35,746 nt of DNA, taken from positions 1-35,746 of the forward strand of contig JAKADT010000008.1 of the NCBI GenBank assembly GCA_021820245.1, read 5' to 3'. The notes under the pieces are model-generated. The model was not told where the DNA came from, did not search any database, and worked only from the letters and a program-made list of their open reading frames with translations. Each line of letters begins with the position of its first letter. Position 1 is the stretch's first letter. Shown here in pieces: positions 26,452 to 35,324 of the stretch. Origin of the DNA: Thermoplasmata archaeon. Lineage in GTDB: Archaea; Thermoplasmatota; Thermoplasmata; Thermoplasmatales; Thermoplasmataceae. The position numbers and the translations under genes were made by a program.

Positions 26452-27572
26452 TGCTCATTCCAGGCCCTGTGGAAGTCCCCAAATCCGTTTTGAGATCATC
26501 CGCCTACGTCGTGAATCACAGATCTCATGAATTTAAGGAACTTGTAGAGGAATCCGAGTTGATGTTGAACAAATTTGCAGAGGCATCAAGGTCTATCATG
26601 ACTACAGGTTCTGGAACAACCGCCGTGGAATCTATGATTTATTCATTTACAGAACCAGGAGAAAAGGTTTTGGCGGTAACGTTTGGGGAATTTGGAAACA
26701 GGATGATAGAAAGTATTGAAAGGAGGGGTTGCGATATAAATGTTTTAAGAAAAGATCATAATTCCATTCTTTCGAAAGAGGAGATATCAGATTACATATC
26801 ATCCCATCAAAAAGCAACGTCTCTGTTTCTGGTGCATAATGAAACTGGGAATGGTACCTCCATAAGAAATCTGGAAGAAATAACAATGGAAACAAAAAAA
26901 CTTGGATTGAAAGTTTTGGTTGACAGTGTTTCGGGATTTGGTGGCATTCCCATTAAGGTCAACGGGTGGGGAATAGATGCTATGGCAACTTGCAGCCAGA
27001 AGGGTCTCGCTTCAGTCCCTGGACTTGGAATTGTCTGTATTGGTAGTGAATTTTCTGAACAAACGCCGGCTAGGAAGTCCATTCCACAATATCTGGATCT
27101 TAATGTTTCACTTAAATTCCTGAACAAACATGAAACACCATATACACCCTCTACAGGAAGCTTTAATGCCTTGTATTCGGCTTTGAATATACTGAGTGCT
27201 GAAACTTTGGAAAAACGCTGGATCCGGCATAGAGCAAATGCTGAATTCCTCAGGAAAAATCTTGAAGGTACAGGGACCGAAATTCTGGGTAAAGATTACA
27301 ACTATTCAGACACTGTCATTGCATTTAAGCCTCCCATTGCGGTAAGTGATTTACAATCAAAACTCAAAGCTTCTGGTTATGAAATTGCCAAGGGAATGGG
27401 AGAATTATCTGACAAAATAGTCAGATTAGGGAATCTTGGAATTGTAGATGGTGAAAAACTTGCGGGATTCCTGAACGAATATTTCAGGATTATTGGAATA
27501 GAGAGAAATATCGATATTTCCGAAGTTCCGGAGGATGCTAAACTACATATCCAGAAAAATATACTCGTATAA
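26448..27572 (+). CDS. class-V aminotransferase (serine-pyruvate/alanine-glyoxylate/phosphoserine aminotransferase-like)
   Basis: MMLIPGPVEVPKSVLRSSAYVVNHRSHEFKELVEESELMLNKF.., ..LFLVHNETGNGTSIRNLEEI.., ..ATCSQKGLASVPGLGIVCIG.. (SxK PLP Lys). Confidence 0.9.
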   Translation: MMLIPGPVEVPKSVLRSSAYVVNHRSHEFKELVEESELMLNKFAEASRSIMTTGSGTTAVESMIYSFTEPGEKVLAVTFGEFGNRMIESIERRGCDINVLRKDHNSILSKEEISDYISSHQKATSLFLVHNETGNGTSIRNLEEITMETKKLGLKVLVDSVSGFGGIPIKVNGWGIDAMATCSQKGLASVPGLGIVCIGSEFSEQTPARKSIPQYLDLNVSLKFLNKHETPYTPSTGSFNALYSALNILSAETLEKRWIRHRANAEFLRKNLEGTGTEILGKDYNYSDTVIAFKPPIAVSDLQSKLKASGYEIAKGMGELSDKIVRLGNLGIVDGEKLAGFLNEYFRIIGIERNIDISEVPEDAKLHIQKNILV

Positions 27573-27653
27573 TTTTAGGTGCTTTACTGTAAACACAGTT
27601 GGTGTAAAAATCATGAAAAGATATAAATTGTCTCTTTGTATGCACATCGACAC

Positions 27654-27727
27654 GGGTCCGTAGCTTAGCTAGGTAGAGCGATGGACTCTTAATCCATAGG
27701 TCGGGGGTTCGAACCCCCTCGGACCCG
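27654..27727 (+). tRNA. tRNA-Lys (anticodon CTT)
   Basis: GGGTCCG..TAGCTTAGCTAGGTAGAGC..ATGGA CT CTT AA TCCAT..GGGGGTTCGAACCCCC..CGGACCC + G; complete cloverleaf by eye; TATA-like ATATAAAT at 27621-27628. Confidence 0.96.
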
Positions 27728-27757
27728 CTAAATTGGGTTCGGACGCATTTGGACCCG
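27705..27757 (+). repeat. imperfect tandem duplication of the tRNA-Lys 3' end (27705-27727 vs 27735-27757)
   Basis: GGGTTCGAACCCCCTCGGACCCG versus GGGTTCGGACGCATTTGGACCCG, 18/23 identities by hand alignment, 30-nt offset. Confidence 0.5.
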
Positions 27758-27797
27758 AATTTATTCTCGTTTCTGGAAAAAATTTCTTCATTACCTA

Positions 27798-28472
27798 TCA
27801 GTCCAGTAGAAGGCAGGCGTATTGATTGGATTTTCCGGAATTTAACCCTGATGTCCCGTCAGGACGGATAAGACCAATTCTATTTCCAGCTCCCCCTCTA
27901 AAATTCCGGAATGCGAGATTTCCCCGTTCCCGCTTCAAACACAGTGCCTCCACGATTGCCCCACCCCTTCCGGCTACCTCATTATACACGCATGCCCTTG
28001 CTTCTGGAGGATTTCCGTTTGAGTATGGCTTATCTGCAGTCCGCTTGTTCGGCTCTTTCCCCTCATCTCCATACAGAAATGAGGTTTGTCCCCTGTACCC
28101 CTTTCGGATAAAAGGACGTTCCCTTCCACTTCCTGCAGTCGTTGTGTCCACAGGTCCTTTCTTCTTTCCCTTTATTATCAGGGATATCATAGGTACTATG
28201 ACCTGATCCGAATCTCCGTTTCCTGATGCAGAGTTGGCATTTCGCATTCCTCCTCTGACGCTGATGGAAGATGTTCCATACCTGTTTTCAACCAAGTCTT
28301 TTCTACCGTGCTGTTGTCTGTACGCCAGAGAGCCCTGAAGGTGCCAATACCCAAACTTGCCCTCAGATACTGCCTTGACCCTGGAGAGACGGGTTAGGCA
28401 CTCCCCTTCATCCGCAAATCGTATTCTCGCGGAGTTTAACTTTTGACACTTAAGACAATTCCAACCAGGCAT
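27798..28472 (-). other. GC-rich segment with a single open minus-strand frame (224 codons); possible decayed mobile-element end or non-coding RNA-like region
   Basis: Open frame with unusual Gly/Arg/Asn/Ser composition; no recognisable domain beyond a single CLKC. Flanked by transposase remnants. Confidence 0.35.
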
Positions 28473-28623
28473 ACGCCAGCTCGTTGCGGCTCGGTAGATC
28501 GCTAGCCCTCCTGTACGATCCTTACTGCGAGGGCGAGGACATTGTCCATGGAGCTTTCGCAGGATATGTTACCATATTCCTGTGTCCAGTTCGCTGCTAT
28601 GTTCTTAGGTTCTTGCATAGATT

Positions 28624-29290
28624 GGTCCTTCCCCAATTAGACTTGGATGGTTTCAGGCTGCCACTCTCCATGACAAGGCTGAGATTTATCTGTTCAAGTT
28701 CCTGGTGATCCTTTGCATGGCCATATTCGGATATTGATGCGGATGAATATGACGGTATGGGTGTGATGTCATAGAGAAGGGAGTTGCCGGGATGCAGCTT
28801 CTTTATGAGATCATGCTAGAATCTGCGGTAGAGATCCGAAGAACCTATCTTGTCCATGAGATCGCTGTTTCTCTGTGAGTCCATACCGACAGGAAAAAGG
28901 GTGGAAAGATATGTCCCCTCATACCATGTCTTCACAGATGACATGGGCAACGGCCTCACAACCTTTAATATTGCCAGTGCCAGGATCTTCTGGCTTTCCT
29001 CATTGGTCAGGTAAGATTTCAGGATGTCCTGGATACCAATATGGTTTACAATGTCCAGGATGGGGATGAACTGGCCATAGATCAGTGATCTCTTTGGCAG
29101 CACTGAACTCACCTTCCTGACATCCCCGTCAGTTTCCTTCCCTGCGTATTTGTAATGATATTTGGTGTTCTTGATCACCGGGTCATAGTACGGCGTTCGA
29201 TCATAGACGTAAACAGAATTCTTGACCGGCTTACTGATCCTCTGAACCTTTGCTGTAATGGTGGTAAAAGGCGGGAAATCAGGGATAAAT
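28624..29290 (-). pseudogene. decayed DDE transposase resembling the IS1634/IS4 group (N-terminal part)
   Basis: ..ITAKVQRISKPVKNSVYVYDRTPYYDPVIKNTKYHYKYAGKETDGDVRKVSSVLPKRSLIYGQFIPILDIVNHIGIQDILKSYLTNEESQKILALAILKVVRPLPMSSVKTWYEGTYLS...SDLYRRF*HDLIKKLHPGNSLLYDITPIPSYSSASISEYGHAKDHQELEQINLSLVM, with one in-frame stop and a lost C-terminus. Confidence 0.7.
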
Positions 29291-29359
29291 ATTCAATTTT
29301 AGTTACGTCAATTTTCTAGAACAATTTGGTTTTTCTCAAGTTCTTCAGAAGAGTTACGC

Positions 29360-30547
29360 TTATTGATTTACATTGGGTCGGGTGAGTCTCGAATAGTTAG
29401 CCTCAATTGAATATCTCAGTTTCGGGGCATAAAAGAACAGCGCTCCGCTGGTGACAAATATAACCGGTGCGACGACAAAAAAAGGAAAAGAAAACCCATA
29501 CATCTGTCCAAGAAAACCTGCAAGTATAGGAGCAATTGCAGCACCGGCCCAGCGGAGAAAATTATATGCTGCTGACGACACTGACCTTGAAAATGGTGAT
29601 ACCTCCATTGCAAGAGAAGTGAATGACGCATTCGAAATACCGCAGAGAAGGCCTGACACGACTACTGCTTCGAGCCTGTAGGCAGGAAATTCCCCCATAA
29701 TTATGAAAAGCAGAGCAAATACGAAGAGATTTATCTCCAGCAACTTCAGTCTTTCAATTACCCTAATGAGTCTGGGAACAAGAATCACTGAGGAAAATGC
29801 CACCAGAATTCCCCACAGGAAGTAAGTAATTCCAAGCTCAATAGTAGTAAGACCAGAAAGCGTTAAGGGGGTGTAGGCAAGGATAGTGAAAAAACCAAAG
29901 TTATATCCAAGAGCTATGAGGGAATTTGTTCTGACACTGCTGTTGCTTAAAGCCTCAACAACCTCAACCGGAGTCCTGGGCTTCTCCTTATTCTCGGGCT
30001 CTCTGACAAACATCATAGTAACGACAAAGCCGATGGCCATCAATGTTGCAGTCCCGAAGAATGGATAACGCCAGTCAAACGTACCAAGGAAACCACCAAG
30101 GAGGGGACCTGATGCAATTCCGAGGCCCAGGGCTGCTTCATAAATCGTAATGGATTTTTCAAGTTTTCCGGCTGAGATGCCCACTATTATGGAAAGTGCG
30201 GTTGATGTAAAGAAGGCATTTCCCAGCCCCCATCCTCCACGGAATATGGCAAATACAGAAATGTTAGGCGAAAGTCCCGACAACGTAGCAAAGAGAACTA
30301 CCACTAGAAGACCTATGATCAGGGTTTTCTTGCTGCCAAATCTCGTTGAAAAATATCCTGAAATAAACATTGAGAGAGACATCACGGCTATGTAGCTCGT
30401 GAAAAGCCATTCCACCTGAAATGGAGATGCGCCCATCTCCCTCCCGATCAAGGGGAGGAGTGGATCTACGACACCAATACCCATGAAAGCAATAAAAGTT
30501 GAAAAGGCAATAGCACTTGTCCCACCGAATTTCCTGGATATGACCAT
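29360..30547 (-). CDS. MFS transporter (DHA-type)
   Basis: 12-TM-like; ..FIAFMGIGVVDPLLPLIGREMGASPFQVEWLFTSYIAVMSLSMFISGYFSTRFGSKKTLIIG.. Confidence 0.9.
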   Translation of the reverse strand: MVISRKFGGTSAIAFSTFIAFMGIGVVDPLLPLIGREMGASPFQVEWLFTSYIAVMSLSMFISGYFSTRFGSKKTLIIGLLVVVLFATLSGLSPNISVFAIFRGGWGLGNAFFTSTALSIIVGISAGKLEKSITIYEAALGLGIASGPLLGGFLGTFDWRYPFFGTATLMAIGFVVTMMFVREPENKEKPRTPVEVVEALSNSSVRTNSLIALGYNFGFFTILAYTPLTLSGLTTIELGITYFLWGILVAFSSVILVPRLIRVIERLKLLEINLFVFALLFIIMGEFPAYRLEAVVVSGLLCGISNASFTSLAMEVSPFSRSVSSAAYNFLRWAGAAIAPILAGFLGQMYGFSFPFFVVAPVIFVTSGALFFYAPKLRYSIEANYSRLTRPNVNQ

Positions 30548-31050
30548 TTTATGGGGAATTCCGACAGAATATTTTAACTGAATGGTCTGCTCCCTGTAAG
30601 GATTCAGTTACCTGAAGTTGTCCCGGATTAGCCCTGAGCGGAAGTTTTCCCCTCTTTCTGTACGATTCAAGAACACTCTAAACCCCGGTAAGGTCTCTTG
30701 TATCTCTCTCTGATCGGGACCCGCTGAATCCAGCGTTGGTTCTGTGAAGACTTTTGATACATAATTTTCGTTGAATAATAAAGAGACATCTATCTTTTGA
30801 TTTTCGTTGTAGGACAAAATAGGATAGCGCCTGCATAAAACTAATTCTTGTATTACAGGTACTACATTTAAACAATTTTGAAAGTGAATTTCTATGAGAA
30901 CTTATCAATTTTTGTCCAACCGAAGAAATAACAGTTTAAACAACAATCAAATATGATTTAACATGTCAAGAGTAAATCCTGAAAATAAGGAAGAAACACA
31001 AGAATCGATAGCCATAAGAAATGAAATAATGGAGAATGGTTAACAAAGAA

Positions 31051-31058
31051 TTTATACT
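31051..31058 (+). promoter_or_regulatory. putative TATA box for vapBC-like operon
   Basis: TTTATACT centred ~25 nt upstream of the ATG at 31079, consistent with a leaderless transcript. Confidence 0.4.
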
Positions 31059-31078
31059 GTGTAAACATGCGAAAGCAT

Positions 31079-31330
31079 ATGGTAACAAATGTTATCGCAC
31101 TGAGAATAGATGATAACACAGCTGAACTGATTGATAAGTTAATAAAATATAGGTTTGCCACTAACAGGACGGATGCCTTGAGATGGATTATGGAGAACGG
31201 TATGCATAGTGCAAAAAAAACCATAGAGAAAAAGGAAAAAAGTCAAGCCATTATCAAGAAATGGAAAGAAAAAGGGCTTCCTGAACTACCTCGTGACCTT
31301 TCAGAGATTTCAATTCGAGAGAGGGATTAG
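31079..31330 (+). CDS. VapB-like ribbon-helix-helix antitoxin
   Basis: MVTNVIALRIDDNTAELIDKLIKYRFATNRTDALRWIMENGMHSAKKTIEKKEKSQ..; RHH fold pattern, directly upstream of a PIN-domain gene. An alternative ATG lies at 31067. Confidence 0.8.
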   Translation: MVTNVIALRIDDNTAELIDKLIKYRFATNRTDALRWIMENGMHSAKKTIEKKEKSQAIIKKWKEKGLPELPRDLSEISIRERD

Positions 31331-31331
31331 A

Positions 31332-31742
31332 GTGAATTATATTGATACAAATGTCATAATTTCATTCCTTAACAGGGGTGACGTTAATCATGCAAAAGCA
31401 TCTAAAATTTTAGGCCATTGTGGTAAAATGGTAACGTCCTCCATCACTATTTTGGAATTGAAGTCCGTTCTTCCTAGGACAACAAAATTGGGCGCGGATG
31501 AAATAGAAGCTTTTGTCGACTATTTACCTGAAATTAATGTTGATGTTCCAGAGGTGGACATGAATAAAGTAGTTAACAAGGCCGGCGAGATTGCATTCGC
31601 CATAAGAATGAAAACCCTGGACACACTGCATCTATCAGCAAGCATGGTGCTCGAGGCATATGACTTTGTGACTTTTGACCATGAATTCGCTGAAAAGGAA
31701 AGAGAAATAGCAAATATTGGGATAAAAATCAAGTCTGGATAA
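31332..31742 (+). CDS. vapC: PIN-domain toxin (VapC-like)
   Basis: (GTG start) MNYIDTNVIISFLNRGDVNHAKASKIL..SSITILELKSVL..TLDTLHLSASMVLEAYDFVTFDHEFAEKE; PIN acidic residues D-T-N, E, D..H, TFD. Confidence 0.87.
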   Translation: MNYIDTNVIISFLNRGDVNHAKASKILGHCGKMVTSSITILELKSVLPRTTKLGADEIEAFVDYLPEINVDVPEVDMNKVVNKAGEIAFAIRMKTLDTLHLSASMVLEAYDFVTFDHEFAEKEREIANIGIKIKSG

Positions 31743-32273
31743 TAGAAAAGCTGCCACCTATCCATGATCCGTTAGTTGAATTACTTACCATAAGGCTCGG
31801 TGCCCGTACCTCTCTGGAGTCACCTAATTTCTGTTTACATCTGTGAGTATTTTCTATTGCTAACTTCTTTGAAACTTGAAGACGATATTCATATTTCAGT
31901 TTGAACATGAGAGAAACTTGCATTAGTTCCCCTTGAAAGTAACTCCTGTATTACATAGATAATACTCATAATCTTAGTTGGTTATTAACACTACACTCTT
32001 TCACCCATAACCTGTTTCACATCTTTAGTTCTCTTTGCCCTGTGGTCTGTCACGCAGTAAACATGGATGCTTTTTTCCTTTTGAGAGCCTTAGAATGAAT
32101 GTCGTTGTAGTGATACATACAATACAAAGTATAAGAATCTTTTATTCTGCAGACAGTGTAAAACAGGTTATTCAAGAGAAAACGTAGTGTTAATTATGGG
32201 AAAGATAGGACAACACACCCATATTTGCATATAAATTCAATGAACGTCATTCGATTCCTGGGATTTTGTTACC

Positions 32274-33755
32274 TTACTCCCATTCATTGTTGATGACATG
32301 GTACTTATGTGGTAGTTCCTTCCTGCCGAGTACTGGTATTGGAAGATTCAGTGATTTGAACGTCACCAGTGCAAATCCAAGAAGTGTCAATGTAGGAATA
32401 TAGTTTCCAGACATGAACATCATGCCAGAGAGGATGAAACTGGAGGCGCAAACAAAGATTTCGAAAACGAACAGTGGCTTATCTCTTCTTTCAAATAATT
32501 CCCTTGCGCCAGACTCGTTCTTCCCGTTTCCCATCTTTGGAGTACGGTAAAAATATCCAGATTTCCCAAGAAGACCACTTATAAATCCATATGCTCCCAG
32601 AACTACAGTGCATGCGCCTATATATGAAAGGGCGGGTATCATTATGATGTCCCTGGGCTTGAAGAGACCCTCAAAGTATAGTGCATATGCCCCGGAAATG
32701 AAGAATGGTATGGATGGAACCGTCAGGAAAATAGTATAGAAGGGTCCCCCCAGATCAAATGGTATCTTTAAGATAAACGCCCAGAAAGTGAAGACAGATG
32801 ATAGAATATTAACCACTATCCAGCTTACGTTTGAAAATGGAAGTAGAAGCAGCAGAAACAGCCCCGCCTTCTCAGATAATGTCATCCTTTTTGATTTTAT
32901 TATCTGTTTGCCGTGGTTTCTTACAATAAGCCCCCAACCCTGTGATACCCTAAGGCTCTGCTTTTTCCAGATCTCAAGGTCAAAAGGGCATTCGCTCAAT
33001 ATCTTGGAATAACTGAGATAAAGACCTTTGAGCCCCGATACGCTCATCAGTACGGATAATTCGGTGTCTTCAGTTATTGATTCCAGATCTGACACTATTA
33101 TTGTCTTAAGAACGTCAGTCCTGATAAGCGTAAACCCTCCCTGAATGGAGAATGGTTTTCCGAGAAAAGACGAACCTTTCTTGATGGATGTGTCCATAAG
33201 ATCCTGTGATAATGCAAAAAGCCGGGTGGTGAAATTGTATGATCGATTGTAATACCCCACCCTGAACTGGACAAATGATGCCTCTGGTTTTTTTTCCAGA
33301 GCAACCACCCCATCCATGAGGGTGTTTTCCCGCAGAACTGAATCAGCATCCAGAAGCATTACCAGATCGTTTTTTACATACTTCATGGCATTCTTTAAAG
33401 CACCTATCTTGAATTTTTCACGATCTTTTCTCCTTGATACAGTTATGTCAATGCCTCTTTCTTTAAGATCATGAACTTTCCTGTCCAGTATGCCAGTAGT
33501 TTCATCACTGGAATCGTCGGCCACTATGACCTGCAGTTTTTCCTTTGGATAATTTATCTTCATTATGGCTTCAAGTGAGTTTTCAATTACATATTTCTCA
33601 TTGTATGAAGCAAAAAGAACTGTCACCCCAGGTATTATCTTAGGTTTTAATTTTAGAAGATAATCATTTCGTCTATTTTCCCTGATTGAATAAAGTGAAA
33701 GTATAATCCAGTAAACGGCCGTGGCAAATACTGGAATCTCGAATGCTACGTTCAA
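32274..33755 (-). CDS. membrane glycosyltransferase family 2 (cellulose synthase-like)
   Basis: ..VTVLFASYNEKYVIENSLEAIMKINYPKEKLQVIVADDSSDETTG.., ..LVMLLDADSVLRENTL.., ..ITEDTELSVLMS.., C-terminal TM segments. Confidence 0.88.
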   Translation of the reverse strand: MNVAFEIPVFATAVYWIILSLYSIRENRRNDYLLKLKPKIIPGVTVLFASYNEKYVIENSLEAIMKINYPKEKLQVIVADDSSDETTGILDRKVHDLKERGIDITVSRRKDREKFKIGALKNAMKYVKNDLVMLLDADSVLRENTLMDGVVALEKKPEASFVQFRVGYYNRSYNFTTRLFALSQDLMDTSIKKGSSFLGKPFSIQGGFTLIRTDVLKTIIVSDLESITEDTELSVLMSVSGLKGLYLSYSKILSECPFDLEIWKKQSLRVSQGWGLIVRNHGKQIIKSKRMTLSEKAGLFLLLLLPFSNVSWIVVNILSSVFTFWAFILKIPFDLGGPFYTIFLTVPSIPFFISGAYALYFEGLFKPRDIIMIPALSYIGACTVVLGAYGFISGLLGKSGYFYRTPKMGNGKNESGARELFERRDKPLFVFEIFVCASSFILSGMMFMSGNYIPTLTLLGFALVTFKSLNLPIPVLGRKELPHKYHVINNEWE

Positions 33756-33979
33756 TGCCAGTGCCAGTAACTCTGTATTTATTGTCTTCCCCCTCTGAGA
33801 TAGTTAGTTCATGCAAGAAAGAAACTGTTAGCATTTAAATTTATTCCCCATTGCTGTAATAATTTCACTTCAAAATACTTGGTACACTGCACTTAAGATG
33901 TACCTAATTAACCTTATGTAGTTAAGAAATAATCAACGGAAATATAATTCCCAATCTTGCAGGTGCTTACAATTCCTGA

Positions 33980-35197
33980 CTATCTGGAAAGCCACCTGGA
34001 AGTTTTCCAGAATGTTGCCAACCCGTATATTGTGGTCACAAAGATGATCGCCATGGCCAGCGCCCCGTATACCAGTGTCTTCAGCCTGTCAGTCTTTATT
34101 CGATCAACTATGCCCATTACAAATATCCCAGTACCAAACAGGTCGACGAACTCCATCCCAATTCTTGAATAGAGGAAATAGCCCACATGCTCAAAATGTC
34201 TGGGTGTGAAAATACCCATTATATTGAAGGAGACCAGATAAGAGTAGTTTATTTCCAGGAAATGATAGCCCCTGAAAATGATGAAAGCCAGTGCAATAAG
34301 TGGGATCATGTATGTGTACACCAGTTCAAATGTGTAAAATTTTCCAGCTTTAGCAGCGGTTCCGTTTGTAAGTTCCTTTCCGAACCTTCTCCATCCGGAT
34401 CTAGACCATCTTACATTCTGTTTCACAAATTTTCTAAAATCTTTAGGTGGATAGCTCTCAACCCTGGTTTCGTAGTCCTTCACTGCAATGTAACCACTCC
34501 TGATTACATATCCCGTAAGAAGCCAGTCTTCTCCCAGAACATTTGTTTTACCTCTCTTATTGACCCCAAGAAACTCTTCTGAAGAGATAAATGGCCTTAT
34601 AAGAGCTGTCCGGTATGTTGAACATGCACCGTCGAGATTCATCACATTTCCATGTGCGGACATCGCCCTGAAAACCACCTCCCTTGACCTTTCCACAAAT
34701 TCCGAGCAGTAGGATACCGGAGAACCAGTTCTCTTAATGCCTATGTTTGCGCCCACCCCTCCTACTTTTTCATCAAAGTGAGAGAGCATGCTTATTACCG
34801 CATTTTCAGGGAGAATAGTATCACTGTCCATCAGTACGACGAATTCTGTATTGACATGTTTCATTGCCTCCTGCATGGCCTTCTTTTTTCCTCCATGGTC
34901 TTTCATGTGAATGAAAATTCCACCTCGTTCCTCAACAATGGTTTTGTAGGGTTCAAGTGATGAATCACCAACCACAATATATCCACATCCCTGCATCTTT
35001 ACGGCGTCTATGCATTCCCTGAAAATCTCGGGGTCTTCATTGTAAACGGGAATAGCGATTGTAACCGTGTTCAGATCCACGTTCTTATTCCTGATCTCCC
35101 TGGAATATTTCATAGACCAATAAGAATTCACCACATAATACACAAAAGAAACCACGGATGATGCTATGAGAACAGCGTATATTATTAGGTAGAGCAC
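33980..35197 (-). CDS. membrane glycosyltransferase family 2 (hyaluronan/chitin synthase-like)
   Basis: ..VTIAIPVYNEDPEIFRECIDAVKMQGCGYIVVGDSS.., ..FVVLMDSDTILPENAV.., ..GEDWLLTGYVI.., QNVRWSRSGWRR (QxxRW), multiple TM helices. Confidence 0.9.
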   Translation of the reverse strand: MLYLIIYAVLIASSVVSFVYYVVNSYWSMKYSREIRNKNVDLNTVTIAIPVYNEDPEIFRECIDAVKMQGCGYIVVGDSSLEPYKTIVEERGGIFIHMKDHGGKKKAMQEAMKHVNTEFVVLMDSDTILPENAVISMLSHFDEKVGGVGANIGIKRTGSPVSYCSEFVERSREVVFRAMSAHGNVMNLDGACSTYRTALIRPFISSEEFLGVNKRGKTNVLGEDWLLTGYVIRSGYIAVKDYETRVESYPPKDFRKFVKQNVRWSRSGWRRFGKELTNGTAAKAGKFYTFELVYTYMIPLIALAFIIFRGYHFLEINYSYLVSFNIMGIFTPRHFEHVGYFLYSRIGMEFVDLFGTGIFVMGIVDRIKTDRLKTLVYGALAMAIIFVTTIYGLATFWKTSRWLSR

Positions 35198-35324
35198 AAT
35201 TATGAGATTGAGCCTGTATATTAACGTTTATTGGTACAAATAATCCGAAAATAAAATTGGCAGTTTTAATTTTCCGGAAAACCGTTAACAATGAATTACG
35301 AAAAAATACACAGATCTCTTTCTG

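Noticed and set aside
27826-28206. Plus-strand 126-aa Pro/Phe-rich ORF in the orphan segment
   Set aside because: No homology features; both strands are open because of GC-rich composition, so neither is called as a CDS.
28200-28520. Considered as a group II intron, RNase P RNA or SRP RNA inside the GC-rich segment
   Set aside because: No domain V sequence, no RNase P CR-I/CR-V signatures and no SRP helix 8 motif could be seen.
30608-30817. Minus-strand 69-aa ORF ending ..RGENFRSGLIRDNFR, superficially like ..IGLIRPDGTSG in the 27.8-28.5 kb segment
   Set aside because: Similarity is a few residues only and could be chance; kept out of features pending nucleotide alignment.
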